Counted from the stretch's first letter, positions 36,994-45,888 are shown. The stretch: DNA of 64,000 bases from Pseudomonas sp. MM223 (GCA_947090765.1 OX352322.1:2003501-2067500); one strand, 5' to 3'. Program-made: numbers and translations. The notes: a model not told the origin generated them from the sequence alone.

Positions 36994-38421
36994 TCATCCG
37001 GCTGTGCCGCTCACGCCAAGCTCCTTGGCCAGGGCCTTTTCCACCCGACACATGTGCCGCGCCAGTGCCTGGCGCCGCAGGCGCAACTGGTCGGTAGGCA
37101 TGCCACTGGCCTCCAGCGCCTCGCAGGCCGCCATCAGGTCGGGGGCTTCCAGCATGCGCGCAGCGCTTAGCACCTTGTGCGCCTGCTCGGCTATGGCGCC
37201 GCGGTCATGCTCCGGATGCAACGCCATCAGGCTGGCCAGGTCGGCCTGCAGGCTATGCTGCAAGGCCTGCAGGAAGCGCTGGCGGTCGGCGGGGTCATGC
37301 CCGACCACGGCAGCCAGGCCGTCCAGGTGGTACAGCTTGCGCCGGGGCTTTTGCTGGCGGCGCGGGCGAATGCTCGCCAGGCGCTGGCTGAGGGTGCCGA
37401 GGCTGATGGGCTTGAGCAGGCAGTCGTCCATGCCGGCGCTCAGGCACTGGCGGCGCACTTCTGGCTGTGCGTTGGCGGTGTAGCCGAGAATGGTGCAGCG
37501 CAGCCGCTTGCCATGGCGCTCTTCGGTGCGCACGGCAGTTGCCAGTTGGTAACCGTTCATGTGCGGCATGTTGCAGTCGAGCACCACCACATCGAAGTCG
37601 CCTGCGCGCCAGGTGGCCAGGCCCTCGCGGCCGTCGCGGGCGCTGGCGTGTGCCAGGCCCAGGTACCCGAGCTGCTGCGCCATCAGTTGCAGGTTGGCCG
37701 GGTGATCGTCGATCACCAGCACGTTAAGCCGCGGGTCGGGTACATCGAGGTGTTCGAGCAGCGGCGCTGGCAGCGTGGCGGCATCAATCCGTTGCAGCGG
37801 CATCTTCAGGCGCACCTGGGTGCCTACATCTTCCAGGCTCTTGATGGTCAGGCTGCCGCCCATCATTTCGCACAGGCTGCGGCAGATGGCCAGGCCCAGC
37901 CCGGTACCCGCACGGGCGCCCTGGCTATGCGGGTTGGCCTGGATAAACGGATTGAACAGGCGTTGCAAATCATCGGCATGAATGCCGATGCCACTGTCGC
38001 GTACTTCCAGTTCCAGCACTGCGGGCGTGGTATTGCCGTCATCCAGCAGGCCAACGCAGATGCGCACCTGGCCATGCTCGGTGAATTTGATGGCGTTGCT
38101 CACCAGGTTGGACAACACCTGTTTGAAACGCAGGGGGTCGAGCAGTGCATGACAGCGCGCGGCGGGAGTGATGATCACCTCCAGGGCGAGCCCCTTCTGC
38201 CGCGCTTGCCCTTCGAAAATGCGCCCCACCGATTCGACCAGGGCTGCGAGGTCGACGGCCTCCGGGGCCAGGGACAAGTGGCCGGACTCGATGCGCGCGA
38301 TGTCGAGAATATCGCCGATCAGGCCCAGCAGGTCCTTGGCTGAATGGTGGGCCAGTTCCAGTGCGCTGCGGTCCACCCGGCCCTGGTCGGCGCGCTTCAC
38401 CGCCAGTTCGAGCATGCCTAT
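36994..38421 (-). pseudogene. BvgS/RocS-like hybrid kinase, part 3 of 3 (HATPase-REC-HPt)
   Basis: 3' part of a hybrid sensor kinase whose 5' parts are at 45889-46571 and 57971-59509. From the element 1 junction the sequence reads MLELAVKRADQGRVDRSALE (rest of the dimerisation helix), then HATPase boxes (QVLSNLVSNAIKFT, DSGIGIHADDLQRLF, GTGLGLAICRSLCEMMGG), a receiver (NVLVIDDHPANLQLM, VVLDCNMPHMNGYQL, LLKPISLGTLSQRL) and a HPt domain (EQAHKVLSAARMLEAPDLMA, where the phospho-His is EQAHK). A cut-off protein starting at an ATG near 38424 could be made but would lack the H-box. Stop at 36994. All later domains are intact, so the break is recent. Confidence 0.9.
38417..38421. other. Att core, left end of element 1
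   Basis: CCTAT, repeated at 45889-45893. Between the copies lies element 1. Joining the flanks at this core gives minus-strand codons ATG AAT GCA ATC ATA GGC ATG CTC, i.e. the conserved H-box continuation M-N-A-I-I-G-M-L, an exact repair of the kinase frame. Confidence 0.8.
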
Positions 38422-38489
38422 CACGGCAATCAGCAGTGCTTTTGGTAGAAAATGCTATCATCCCGTATCTGCGAAGGATCAGCGCACCT

Positions 38490-40085
38490 ATGAGCACCGT
38501 AACCCCTCTGCCTCGGGCCTTTTCAGAGGTCTTTCAAGGCGACGACAGGATCAACGTATACAGCTACATCCGCTTTTCATCCAAGGCCCAGAAGCTTGGA
38601 TTCAGCGAGATGAGGCAGATCGACCAGCTCAATCGTTTTTTCGAGCAATACCCACAGGCTCGACAGGTTGAGCGGTATGAAGACCTTGGCGTCTCCGCTT
38701 TCAAGGGCAAAAACCTAAAATCCGGCCAGTTGGCCCGGTTTGTGGAAAGGATCAAGGCCAAAGAGATCCTACCTAATGCCCTTTTGCTGGTCGAATCCTT
38801 CGACCGAATCAGCCGAATGGGCGGCTATGACGCCCTTGAACTGATAATTTCCATCATCCAGGCCGACTGCGCCATTTACACACTTTTTGATAATCGCCTT
38901 TATTCTCGCCGCAAAACCGACAGCAGCGCCGACATAAGCCTGATCCAAAATATTCTTGAACGGGCTAATGACGAAAGCCGGTCAAAATCAGATCGTATCT
39001 CGGATGCCAAGGCAAGAAATCTATTGAAGGGTGAAAACGGCGGAATCATAACCAAGCGTTGCCCGTTCTGGATCAGCTTTGCAGACGGAAAATTCGTCTT
39101 GAATGAGCACGCTCGGGCCATCACCCGTGCCGTTGAGCTTTGCTTTGACATGGGATTCCAAGCAATTGCAAAAACGTTGAACGACGAGATCCATCCGAAA
39201 AAATACACAGAAAGCATCGTTGGTAAATTTTTACGCCAGCCAGCAATCTATGGTTCGTTTATTGCGATGGAATGGGACGAGTCAGGTAAGCCGGTGCAGT
39301 TGAAGAAAGAAATTAAAGGCTATTACCCTGCTGTCATCACAGAAGCAGAATTTCATAGAGTTAGCGTTAAGCTCCAAGAAAGACAAGATCCGAAACTGGC
39401 AGGACGAAAGGCGGCAGAGTTTAGAAATATTCTACGAGGATTGGTTTACTGCGTTTGCGGATCTGGCTTTCGCTATCACGCTCAGAAAAGTGGCTATGTT
39501 GATCTTGTCTGCTCCGCATCACTTACTGGACGATGCTCAGCAGCAAAGCCCGGAAAAGGCGTTAGATACCGCTATGCACGATTAGAGGAGATCTTTCTGG
39601 CCTATCAGGCTAAAATTCCTTTTCACAGAATTATTGCGAAAACAGAAGATATTCAAGCACTGGAAAAAGCCCATGGTGAAATTTCAGGCTTATTGATCCA
39701 AAAAGAAAAAGCGCTGGCTAACAATTTTTCAATCTTAGAAAAAGCATCGGAAAGTGCACAAAAATACGTTCTAACCAGAATCGAAGAAGTGAGCCAAGAA
39801 CTCGACCAGATTAAAGCCAAAGAACAGGAAATCAGCCACAGAATTAGCACTCTACACCTTGCGAGCAAATCGACTATTAATGTCATGGGGATTTATAAAC
39901 TCCTACTGACCGAACATGGTCGAATGAGAGTGAATAATTTCCTCCAAGGCCAATCCGTAAAGTTAATAGTCATCCCAATTCAGAAAAAATATTTCTACAT
40001 AGATATCTTTCTTGGTGATGAGCACGTTGATCGAGTCTACGTAACCCCAGATGGATACACGGCGGAAAATAAGCCAAGCGCCTAA
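38490..40085 (+). CDS. Large serine recombinase of element 1
   Basis: 531 aa. N-terminal resolvase catalytic domain (INVYSYIRFSSKAQKLGFSE with the nucleophile Ser in the YIRFSS motif; LLVESFDRISRMGGYDALEL; later KSDRISDAKARNLL), the Recombinase domain (FDMGFQAIAKTLNDEIHPKK, IVGKFLRQPAIYGSFIAMEW), a zinc-ribbon (YCVCGSGFRYH ... CSASLTGRC), and a coiled coil (about 385-470) as in phage-type integrases. The ATG at 38490 has AAGGA 12 bases upstream; the frame is open back into the kinase gene but that is chromosomal. It starts 69 bp from the att core, the classic place for an integrase. Predicted to have inserted element 1; transcription is opposite to the host kinase. Confidence 0.9.
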   Translation: MSTVTPLPRAFSEVFQGDDRINVYSYIRFSSKAQKLGFSEMRQIDQLNRFFEQYPQARQVERYEDLGVSAFKGKNLKSGQLARFVERIKAKEILPNALLLVESFDRISRMGGYDALELIISIIQADCAIYTLFDNRLYSRRKTDSSADISLIQNILERANDESRSKSDRISDAKARNLLKGENGGIITKRCPFWISFADGKFVLNEHARAITRAVELCFDMGFQAIAKTLNDEIHPKKYTESIVGKFLRQPAIYGSFIAMEWDESGKPVQLKKEIKGYYPAVITEAEFHRVSVKLQERQDPKLAGRKAAEFRNILRGLVYCVCGSGFRYHAQKSGYVDLVCSASLTGRCSAAKPGKGVRYRYARLEEIFLAYQAKIPFHRIIAKTEDIQALEKAHGEISGLLIQKEKALANNFSILEKASESAQKYVLTRIEEVSQELDQIKAKEQEISHRISTLHLASKSTINVMGIYKLLLTEHGRMRVNNFLQGQSVKLIVIPIQKKYFYIDIFLGDEHVDRVYVTPDGYTAENKPSA

Positions 40086-40095
40086 ATCGTTATCC

Positions 40096-40239
40096 AGCCC
40101 TAAAACGCACCCAAGCAAGCTTGGGCACCTTTTAGGGCTTCGCTCAGAAGCAAAGCAGCACGGACATATCCGTGCAGGCTGGACAAATCCAGCCCAAAGC
40201 AAAACCTGACAAGTCAGGTTCAGCCGAACAAGTCCGGCT
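40096..40239. repeat. Array of five hairpins with CAAG-like tetraloops
   Basis: Between recombinase and oriT. Hairpins: CCCAAG-CAAG-CTTGGG (40110-40125) inside an outer AGCCCTAAAA/TTTTAGGGCT stem (40096-40139); GCACGGA-CATA-TCCGTGC (40158-40175); GGCTGGA-CAAA-TCCAGCC (40177-40194); AACCTGA-CAAG-TCAGGTT (40203-40220); AGCCGAA-CAAG-TCCGGCT (40222-40239, one A.C mismatch). Loops are CAAG three times, CAAA and CATA. Spacers repeat AAAGCAAAA. Stems differ in sequence while loops are kept, which points to selection on structure. No known family recognised; absent from element 2. Confidence 0.75.
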
Positions 40240-40297
40240 AAAAGCAAAAACAGACCGAGATCCATTTTTGGAATGTTAAACTGATTAAGTCCGCATA

Positions 40298-40375
40298 AGG
40301 TTAACCCGTTGGGCTTACCACCACACTTAACTTCGTTAAGACGCTTCGCTTGCGGTAGTAAGCACGGGTTCCTTG
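40298..40375 (+). other. oriT candidate of element 1
   Basis: Nested fold 62 bp before the relaxase start: left arm AACCCGT-TGG-GCTTAC (40303-40318, TGG bulged), spacer CACCACA, 6-bp hairpin CTTAAC-TTC-GTTAAG (40326-40340), spacer, right arm GTAAGC-ACGGGTT (40358-40370). The ACACTT-stem resembles the MOBV oriT hairpin. Element 2 has the same fold with other bases (55824-55881). Confidence 0.6.
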
Positions 40376-40436
40376 CCGGAATGGCAGAAGCAAAAGCAGC
40401 GCGGACTCCAAAATTAACCATCAACATGAGGATAAA

Positions 40437-42104
40437 ATGAATGGCAAAAAAATAACTTCAATGATTTTCAAAACACTGAACTATACAAACGAGATCAAAA
40501 AGAAATCCACTAACGGGCATGGTGGCCGTCGCCAGTTGTTCAAAAGTTTGCGCCATTCTCTGCGCATACCAGCAAGCCAGCCCAAGAAGCTGGAATGGTT
40601 CGATGAACAATCCCACTTAAATCTAATCTGGCTACCAGAAACCGGAACGATAAAACTCGACGATTATCCGAAGGAAAAGAGGGAAGAGCTTCTTGCCAAA
40701 ATAACCGATGAGGCGGAAGCGCCCACACTGGTTAAGAACGGCAGGGCCGAATTGTTGGAGGCGCGCACCAAGCTAAAAAACAAAGTCAAGAATGCCAGTA
40801 AAAAAGAAACTGACGAAGGTAGCATCCTTGCCTTTCAGAACATACTGAATGTGTCAGGCATTGCAGATACTGAACAGCTTTTATCCGACCTTGATCAGTT
40901 CGACATTAAGCGCAAAGGCCAGAAACTCGATACTGCAAGGCAGTTTCTCGAATGCCACAATGAGATAGAGCGAGGCCCGAAACCACTAATCAAGAAAAAT
41001 CAGGCCGTTATTCAAGAAGCATTTTTTAAATTTCCATCCAAAAATGAAGTTTCTGGAATAAGTGCAGAGAAGCGAATAAGCCTAATCAAAGATTTTTATG
41101 AAGTGGTCTTTCCAGAATACCCCATCCATTTTGTGGTATTGCATGGCGATGAGGACGCTGATCTAAAAGACCATAGCGACCATCCCCACATTTTTATATC
41201 AACAAAAAGCAGCAAGACCGGACGATATGATTTGCGTGAAATGCAGATCAAAAAAGTAAACGCCTACATTAAAAAGCACAGGCCAGAAACAACACCGATC
41301 AGCGAAAAACCTGATTTTTTAGAGTCGCAATTATTGTTTGGGTATTTACAGGATATGTTTTATGTTTTCACAAACAATAGGCTTTTGAAAGACACACCAT
41401 ACACTGCAAAGAAAAACGAAAAGACAGAAAGCCATATGAAGCAACTGCGCTACATTAATAGCGAGGTAAGAAAGCCTAAATCAGAGCGCGAATTTAGCCT
41501 TTATCAGCAGGTGAAAGAGAAAAGAGATCACGCATCCCAGGATCTGAATCAAGCCCAGAAGCAAGCCGCCGAGGCTAAGGACTACACCCAAAAAGCCAAG
41601 CAATATGTGTCTGTCCAGCTTTCCAAGGCGGAGCAGGCGAAGACAGACGCCAAAGATGCCATAGAGCGTCAGAGGCTTGCAGAACAGGCCACAGCCGAAG
41701 AATACGAACAAGCGGAAGCTTATCGCCGTAGATCTGCCATTAGTCAGCAGACTATCGTCAATAACAATACAGAATCTGCCCGTATACGTGCAGAAATCGC
41801 CAAAGACCAAGCCACATTAGAACTGTTCAGAACGAATTTATCGGCTCTGATTGATGGCGTTGTTGGATGGATTGGGGAGCTATTCGCAGAGAGACGCCAA
41901 GAGATCCAAGACAAGTTTTTGAAACAAGCTCGAAGCGCATTTGAGAGAGTTGCAGCTAATGATAAAACTAAGGAGAGAAAATATACCAAGGCTGCTGAAA
42001 CTGAGGTCGATAATCAGCTAACAGTATTGGATAAATATCAAGAGCTTTTCCCTAATATCCCCAAGGCCCACGAAGTTAAGAAAATGATAATCAAACCAAA
42101 ATAA
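40437..42104 (+). CDS. MOBV-like relaxase (mobilization protein) of element 1
   Basis: 555 aa. N-terminal half is relaxase-like: a motif-I-type SLRHSLRIPASQ near residue 40 and a histidine motif near residue 240, VVLHGDEDADLKDHSDHPHI, which aligns with HxDExxxHxHaf of Mob/Pre proteins but has an insertion, followed by TGRYDLREMQ (same place as TGKYDF in the element 2 relaxase). The C-terminal half is a long coiled coil (QAQKQAAEAKDYTQKAKQYV, about 350-470). GAGGAT lies six bases before the ATG, and the block GAGGATAAAATGAAT also precedes the element 2 relaxase. Role: nicking at oriT and transfer by a helper conjugation system. Moderately diverged, so called by context as well as motif. Confidence 0.72.
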   Translation: MNGKKITSMIFKTLNYTNEIKKKSTNGHGGRRQLFKSLRHSLRIPASQPKKLEWFDEQSHLNLIWLPETGTIKLDDYPKEKREELLAKITDEAEAPTLVKNGRAELLEARTKLKNKVKNASKKETDEGSILAFQNILNVSGIADTEQLLSDLDQFDIKRKGQKLDTARQFLECHNEIERGPKPLIKKNQAVIQEAFFKFPSKNEVSGISAEKRISLIKDFYEVVFPEYPIHFVVLHGDEDADLKDHSDHPHIFISTKSSKTGRYDLREMQIKKVNAYIKKHRPETTPISEKPDFLESQLLFGYLQDMFYVFTNNRLLKDTPYTAKKNEKTESHMKQLRYINSEVRKPKSEREFSLYQQVKEKRDHASQDLNQAQKQAAEAKDYTQKAKQYVSVQLSKAEQAKTDAKDAIERQRLAEQATAEEYEQAEAYRRRSAISQQTIVNNNTESARIRAEIAKDQATLELFRTNLSALIDGVVGWIGELFAERRQEIQDKFLKQARSAFERVAANDKTKERKYTKAAETEVDNQLTVLDKYQELFPNIPKAHEVKKMIIKPK

Positions 42105-42129
42105 TCGAAGTGATATAAAAACAAACCCC

Positions 42130-43330
42130 TTAAGGAAGGTCTGAAAAAGACTTCCTGAATCTGGTGAAATACGCCGATCCCGCCAGCCGAGTTTTTCCAT
42201 GAAGCAGATGACCTTCGCCGACGCCGAGTACGCCGGCAAGCGCAAGCAGACCCGTAAGGAATTGTTCCTGATCGAGATGGATCAGGTGGTGCCGTGGAAG
42301 GGATTGATTGCCCTGATCGAGCCACACTACCCAAAGGGTGAAGGTGGTCGTCCAGCCTATCCGCTGATGGCCATGTTACGTATCCATCTGATGCAGAACT
42401 GGTTCGGCTACAGCGACCCGGCCATGGAAGAAGCGCTCTACGAGACGACCATCCTGCGTCAGTTCGCCGGGCTGAGCCTCGAGCGTATTCCCGACGAAAC
42501 CACCATCCTCAAGTTCCGTCGCTTGCTGGAGAAACATGAGCTGGCAGCCGGCATCCTCGGCGTAATCAATGGCTACCTGGGGGATCGCGGCCTGTCGCTG
42601 CGCCAGGGCACTATCGTCGATGCCACACTGATCCACGCGCCCAGCTCGACCAAGAACCAGGACGGCAAGCGCGACCCGGAAATGCACCAGAGCAAGAAAG
42701 GGAACCAGTATTACTTTGGCATGAAGGCGCACATCGGCGTGGATGATGAGTCGGGGCTGGTACACAGCGTGGTAGGCACGGCAGCCAACGTGGCGGATAT
42801 CACCCAGGTCGACAAACTGCTGCACGGTGACGAGAACGTCGTCTGCGCCGATGCCGGCTACACCGGCGTCGAAAAGCGCCCCGAACATGCTGGCCGCGAA
42901 GTGATCTGGCAGGTCGCAGCACGCCGCAGCACCTACAAGAAGCTCGATAAACGCAGCGCCCTGTACAAAGCCAAGCGCAAGATCGAGAAGGCCAAGGCAC
43001 AAGTGCGAGCGAAGGTCGAGCACCCGTTTCGAGTGATCAAGCGCCAGTTCGGTTACGTGAAGGTGCGCTTCCGTGGCCTGGCCAAGAACACCGCTCAGCT
43101 GGTGACGCTGTTCGCGCTGTCGAACCTATGGATGGCGCGCCGACATTTGCTGACTACCGCAGGAAAGGTGCACCTGTAATGCGGAAAATGGCTGCTGCGA
43201 GGTGCTCGCGGCGGCCAAAAACGGAGAACTGAGCGGGTTACCTGGTCGAATTTGATCGACGGCCCGCTTTCAAAAGCAGCGAGGGCTGAAGTCGACCGGA
43301 AATACAGGGCTACTTCAGACCTTCCTTAAA
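42130..43330. mobile_element. IS5-family insertion sequence in element 1
   Basis: 1193-bp IS (42134-43326) with inverted ends GGAAGGTCTGAA(A/G)(A/T)AG and 4-bp target duplication TTAA (42130-42133, 43327-43330), the YTAR target of IS5. Chromosome-like GC, unlike element 1. Rejoining the flanks restores ACCCCTTAAA ATTTGCAC TTTAAGGGGT, a perfect hairpin, i.e. the IS landed in a terminator-like stem. Confidence 0.9.
42199..43179 (+). CDS. IS5-family transposase
   Basis: 326 aa DDE transposase. MKQMTFADAEYAGKRKQTRK start, DUF772-like N-terminal domain (PKGEGGRPAYPLMAMLRIHL, WFGYSDPAMEEALYE), DDE catalytic residues in IVDATLIHAPSS, VVCADAGYTGVEKR and AKVEHPFRVIKRQFG (YREK-like). Complete and intact, so the IS may be active. 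Codon use is GC-rich like the chromosome. Confidence 0.93.
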   Translation: MKQMTFADAEYAGKRKQTRKELFLIEMDQVVPWKGLIALIEPHYPKGEGGRPAYPLMAMLRIHLMQNWFGYSDPAMEEALYETTILRQFAGLSLERIPDETTILKFRRLLEKHELAAGILGVINGYLGDRGLSLRQGTIVDATLIHAPSSTKNQDGKRDPEMHQSKKGNQYYFGMKAHIGVDDESGLVHSVVGTAANVADITQVDKLLHGDENVVCADAGYTGVEKRPEHAGREVIWQVAARRSTYKKLDKRSALYKAKRKIEKAKAQVRAKVEHPFRVIKRQFGYVKVRFRGLAKNTAQLVTLFALSNLWMARRHLLTTAGKVHL

Positions 43331-43469
43331 ATTTGCACTTTAAGGGGTAAATGTTAGTTTATATAAAGGAGTAGAGATTATGCGCCGCCAAGCCATTTAA
43401 TTTCTACATTATCAGTTTGCTAATTCAGTTTAACATTTAAGAATTAAGTTGCAAGGATAAAACATAATC

Positions 43470-43503
43470 TTCTCCTAAAAATAATAAAAATTTTAGAGGA
43501 GAA
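43470..43503 (+). promoter_or_regulatory. SD-masking leader hairpin before rep1
   Basis: TTCTCCT-AAAA (43470-43480) pairs with TTTT-AG-AGGAGAA (43491-43503), burying the Shine-Dalgarno AGGAG of rep. The leader from 43331 to here is AT-rich and holds no gene. ColE2 rep is known to be controlled by an antisense RNA acting on its leader; on the minus strand TTGCAA (about 43449) and TAAACT 16 bp further could start such an RNA. Confidence 0.55.
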
Positions 43504-43504
43504 T

Positions 43505-44497
43505 ATGCGTGATACACAAACAGCCCTTGAGCTTTACAAGTCAAAACTTCCACCCAAGCCATACCATACGAATAATTATACCTTCGGCAAACAGGTAGGC
43601 TCTTTAAAATCAGCCCTTAAATCTACCTATCTACAACCAAACTCACTAACACATAAGTATTTCATTATTCTGGATTTAGACAATGATACCAGTGTGCTGG
43701 ACTGGACAGATAAAGGCTTACCACCGCCACATCTAATTGTTAGAAACTTGGATAATGGTCGTTCACATATGACTTACATTTTAAATACATCCGTCAAAAT
43801 AGACGTAAGCGGGCGTTTAAAGCCTCTCAAATACTGTTCTGACGTGGAGCACGGCCTTGCTGTCAGAGTTGGCGCAGACATGAATTATAACGGCTTGCTG
43901 ACCAAGAATCCGTTTAACTCATCTGCCTTTAAGGTTCTATCGTTTGCTGATCAACCTTATGACCTGGACTACCTTAACGAATTTGTAGATAAAGAACTCG
44001 TCAAAAAACAACGTGAAGCCAAAAAGAAGAAAAACATAGAGGATGGTTTTGCATCTGGTAGAAACTGCACTCTGTTCGACAATCTGCGAGTCTGGGCATA
44101 TAACAATTGGCAGCACCATCACCCCGCAGAACTGCAATCGGTGATCCATGAGCAAGCGGAACAGTTTAACAACTTTGAGTGCCAGTTAGGGCGCAGGGAG
44201 GTCGATACCATTGCAGATAGCGTCTATCGTTTTATAAGTCGTAATTTCTCCATGGAAAGGCTTAATGAGTTGAAAAGCGAGAGAGCCAAGCAGTCAAGAC
44301 AAAAAAGTAAAGGTAATGTGATTTACACAGGTGAAAAGCCATGGGAGGCAGATGGCGTATCATCCTCGACCTACTATTACAGAAAGACAAATGGTGTTGA
44401 TGCCGAGCGCCAGATTATTTCTAAGACGAAACCTTGGGAGAAATTAGGCATAGGAAGAACAAAGTGGTATGAGCTTGGCAAGCCGGACATGATTTAG
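43505..44497 (+). CDS. rep: ColE2-type replication initiator, element 1
   Basis: 330 aa. N-terminal ColE2 Rep/primase domain: KPYHTNNYTFGKQVGSLKSA, TYLQPNSLTHKYFIILDLDN with the acidic DLDND, LPPPHLIVRNLDNGRSHMTY and KPLKYCSDVEHGLAVRVGAD. Middle PriCT-type region (GRNCTLFDNLRVWAYNN) and a C-terminal HTH-like tail (KPWEADGVSSSTYYYRKTNG, KPWEKLGIGRTKWYELGKP, an apparent tandem duplication of a 20-residue DNA-binding motif). ColE2 Rep is a plasmid-specific primase that starts replication at the adjacent oriV. GAGGAG precedes the ATG. Confidence 0.87.
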   Translation: MRDTQTALELYKSKLPPKPYHTNNYTFGKQVGSLKSALKSTYLQPNSLTHKYFIILDLDNDTSVLDWTDKGLPPPHLIVRNLDNGRSHMTYILNTSVKIDVSGRLKPLKYCSDVEHGLAVRVGADMNYNGLLTKNPFNSSAFKVLSFADQPYDLDYLNEFVDKELVKKQREAKKKKNIEDGFASGRNCTLFDNLRVWAYNNWQHHHPAELQSVIHEQAEQFNNFECQLGRREVDTIADSVYRFISRNFSMERLNELKSERAKQSRQKSKGNVIYTGEKPWEADGVSSSTYYYRKTNGVDAERQIISKTKPWEKLGIGRTKWYELGKPDMI

Positions 44498-44560
44498 TCG
44501 CGGACAAAAGTTGGAATTTAACTATATCAGGGATAATAGCCCCGTAGGGGGAGTATCTTG
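44498..44560 (+). other. oriV candidate (ColE2-like) of element 1
   Basis: Directly after rep: GGACAAAAG, then CTATATCAGGGATAATAGCC and CCGTAGGGG. The element 2 counterpart reads GACAAAAGCCTATATCAGAT and AATAGCACCC, and the ColE2 origin, as I remember it, contains TTATCAGATAACAGCGCCC in the same place after rep. Confidence 0.65.
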
Positions 44561-44600
44561 GCGAGGATTTGTTCCAGTTTACATATAAATTTCGGAAAAT

Positions 44601-44640
44601 AAAAAACCGCCCATCCAAGGCGGTCATTTATCAATTTTTT
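44601..44640. terminator. Bidirectional terminator between oriV1 and the prepilin gene
   Basis: AAAAAACCGCC-CATCCAA-GGCGGTCATTT (from 44601), A-run on one side and T-rich on the other, at the end of the convergent prepilin gene. Confidence 0.7.
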
Positions 44641-45197
44641 TATGTTCCGGTTCCGCCATTAGCGTTCTCTCTGACGAAATCCAAACTAATTACTCCGCTT
44701 CCATTACTACCGCAGTTTGTCGATACATCGGATATCTTATAATCTTCATTATATTTTACGTTGCCGTCGATTACGCTATCCCAACCAACCGCTTTCTGAG
44801 CTTTAACAATATTTGCGCAGACTTCGCCTCTCGGGATGTTTGTGTAGGTTACAGTGAATCCACTGGGGGTTTGTCCTGAAATAGTTACCTTTCCACCGAA
44901 TACGTTCTGAACATCAGTGCTGCCCTTGGTTGTTTTTAAGCTGCTTGGATAAATTCCAAGGTTCATTGCTAATGTATTTCCGCCAGATGTCAATTGTGCA
45001 GTATCTTCCGATGCAAATAGCTGTTCGGTTTGGGCGAAAATTGTTGATAGTTCCTTGTTGACAGTAGAAGCGTTGCTTGAATTTCGTGACTGGGAATAAA
45101 GTGCGAAAACACCAGCTACTACTGCCGCAAAAATTGCGAACCAGATTAATGCCTCAATTAAAGTTAGACCTGCAAGGTTTTTCTTGTTTTGTATCAT
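44640..45197 (-). CDS. Orphan type IV prepilin-like protein
   Basis: 185 aa. Short positive leader then the prepilin peptidase site: MIQNKKNLAGLTLIEALIWF, cut expected after G10 with Glu at +5 of the mature protein, followed by a hydrophobic helix (IEALIWFAIFAAVVAGVFAL). The mature part has a C-terminal Cys pair (GEVCANIVKAQ ... STNCGSNGSG) typical of the D-region of type IVb/PilS-like pilins. No pilus assembly genes are near, so it would have to use a host or helper machine. It has its own terminator. Minus strand, opposite to rep. Confidence 0.75.
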   Translation of the reverse strand: MIQNKKNLAGLTLIEALIWFAIFAAVVAGVFALYSQSRNSSNASTVNKELSTIFAQTEQLFASEDTAQLTSGGNTLAMNLGIYPSSLKTTKGSTDVQNVFGGKVTISGQTPSGFTVTYTNIPRGEVCANIVKAQKAVGWDSVIDGNVKYNEDYKISDVSTNCGSNGSGVISLDFVRENANGGTGT

Positions 45198-45320
45198 TGT
45201 TGTGATTTTCTGTTATATATAACATGCTATCACTTATTTTTATAAAATTGCTTGCCATTGAAGATAGAAATGCTAACCTGAATGTAGCTTGTGTTTTTTG
45301 TTGTTATTAAACTGATAGCT

Positions 45321-45350
45321 AAAACCGCCGAAAGGCGGTTTATTTTGATG
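45321..45350 (-). terminator. Terminator of the 45364 gene
   Basis: AAACCGCC-GAAA-GGCGGTTT (45322-45341), T-run on the minus strand. Confidence 0.75.
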
Positions 45351-45363
45351 TAAGGTGATCAGG

Positions 45364-45789
45364 TTAATTACCTTTAATGTAGTCCATTAGTTGTCTTGGA
45401 ACAATGATCTCCTTGTTTAGAAAGCCAATCAATTCCTGCCCTCCCATCCTGTTCCCCAAATCATAATCCTTATTTCCTTGATACTTTAATGAGTCCATTG
45501 CAAATGATAGGCCGTGCTTTTCCCCTATAAGTGAGACGTGCCCGCCGACAAGAAATGCCATTGTTTTTATATCGTCACCATAGCCTTCGATTTTAAATGC
45601 CTGCATTGCACCGGAAAAAACTCCGACAAAGTAGCCTCTTACGAAAGGGCTATGAAACAACTCATCAAATCCGGGTGTGCCTCCAACAGCCTTTAGTTGC
45701 AAGTCAATGATAAATGATCCAGTTTCAATCGCTGTTTTTTTGACATCATCCGCTTCATTTTTCTTTTTTCCGAATTTCCAAAATGCCAT
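45364..45789 (-). CDS. Unknown protein, 141 aa (element 1 cargo)
   Basis: MAFWKFGKKKNEADDVKKTA, a basic N-terminus, then a globular domain (DELFHSPFVRGYFVGVFSGA; MGGQELIGFLNKEIIVPRQL). No signal peptide and no convincing TM, though the FVGVFSGAMQAF stretch is hydrophobic. No family recognised. Last gene before the right end of element 1, transcribed inward from the kinase fragment at 45889, so it could be read from the host promoter. Confidence 0.55.
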   Translation of the reverse strand: MAFWKFGKKKNEADDVKKTAIETGSFIIDLQLKAVGGTPGFDELFHSPFVRGYFVGVFSGAMQAFKIEGYGDDIKTMAFLVGGHVSLIGEKHGLSFAMDSLKYQGNKDYDLGNRMGGQELIGFLNKEIIVPRQLMDYIKGN

Positions 45790-45888
45790 TTTTATTCATC
45801 CTAATACGTCCATAGTGGCATAATCATACTCTTTCGCTACAACACCGTGAATGCCATACACGTTGGAAAACTTTTTCTACGAATATGC

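Noticed and set aside
40096..40239. Hairpin array as an RsmY/Z-like RsmA-binding RNA
   Set aside because: Loops are CAAG/CAAA/CATA; the ANGGA motif is not in the loops.
40096..40239. Hairpin array as CRISPR
   Set aside because: Units are not identical repeats, spacers are a few bases long, and there are no cas genes.
40308..40314. GTTGGGC as the right core site of an integron attC
   Set aside because: No matching GCCCAAC at proper distance and no integron genes; the bases belong to the oriT-like fold.
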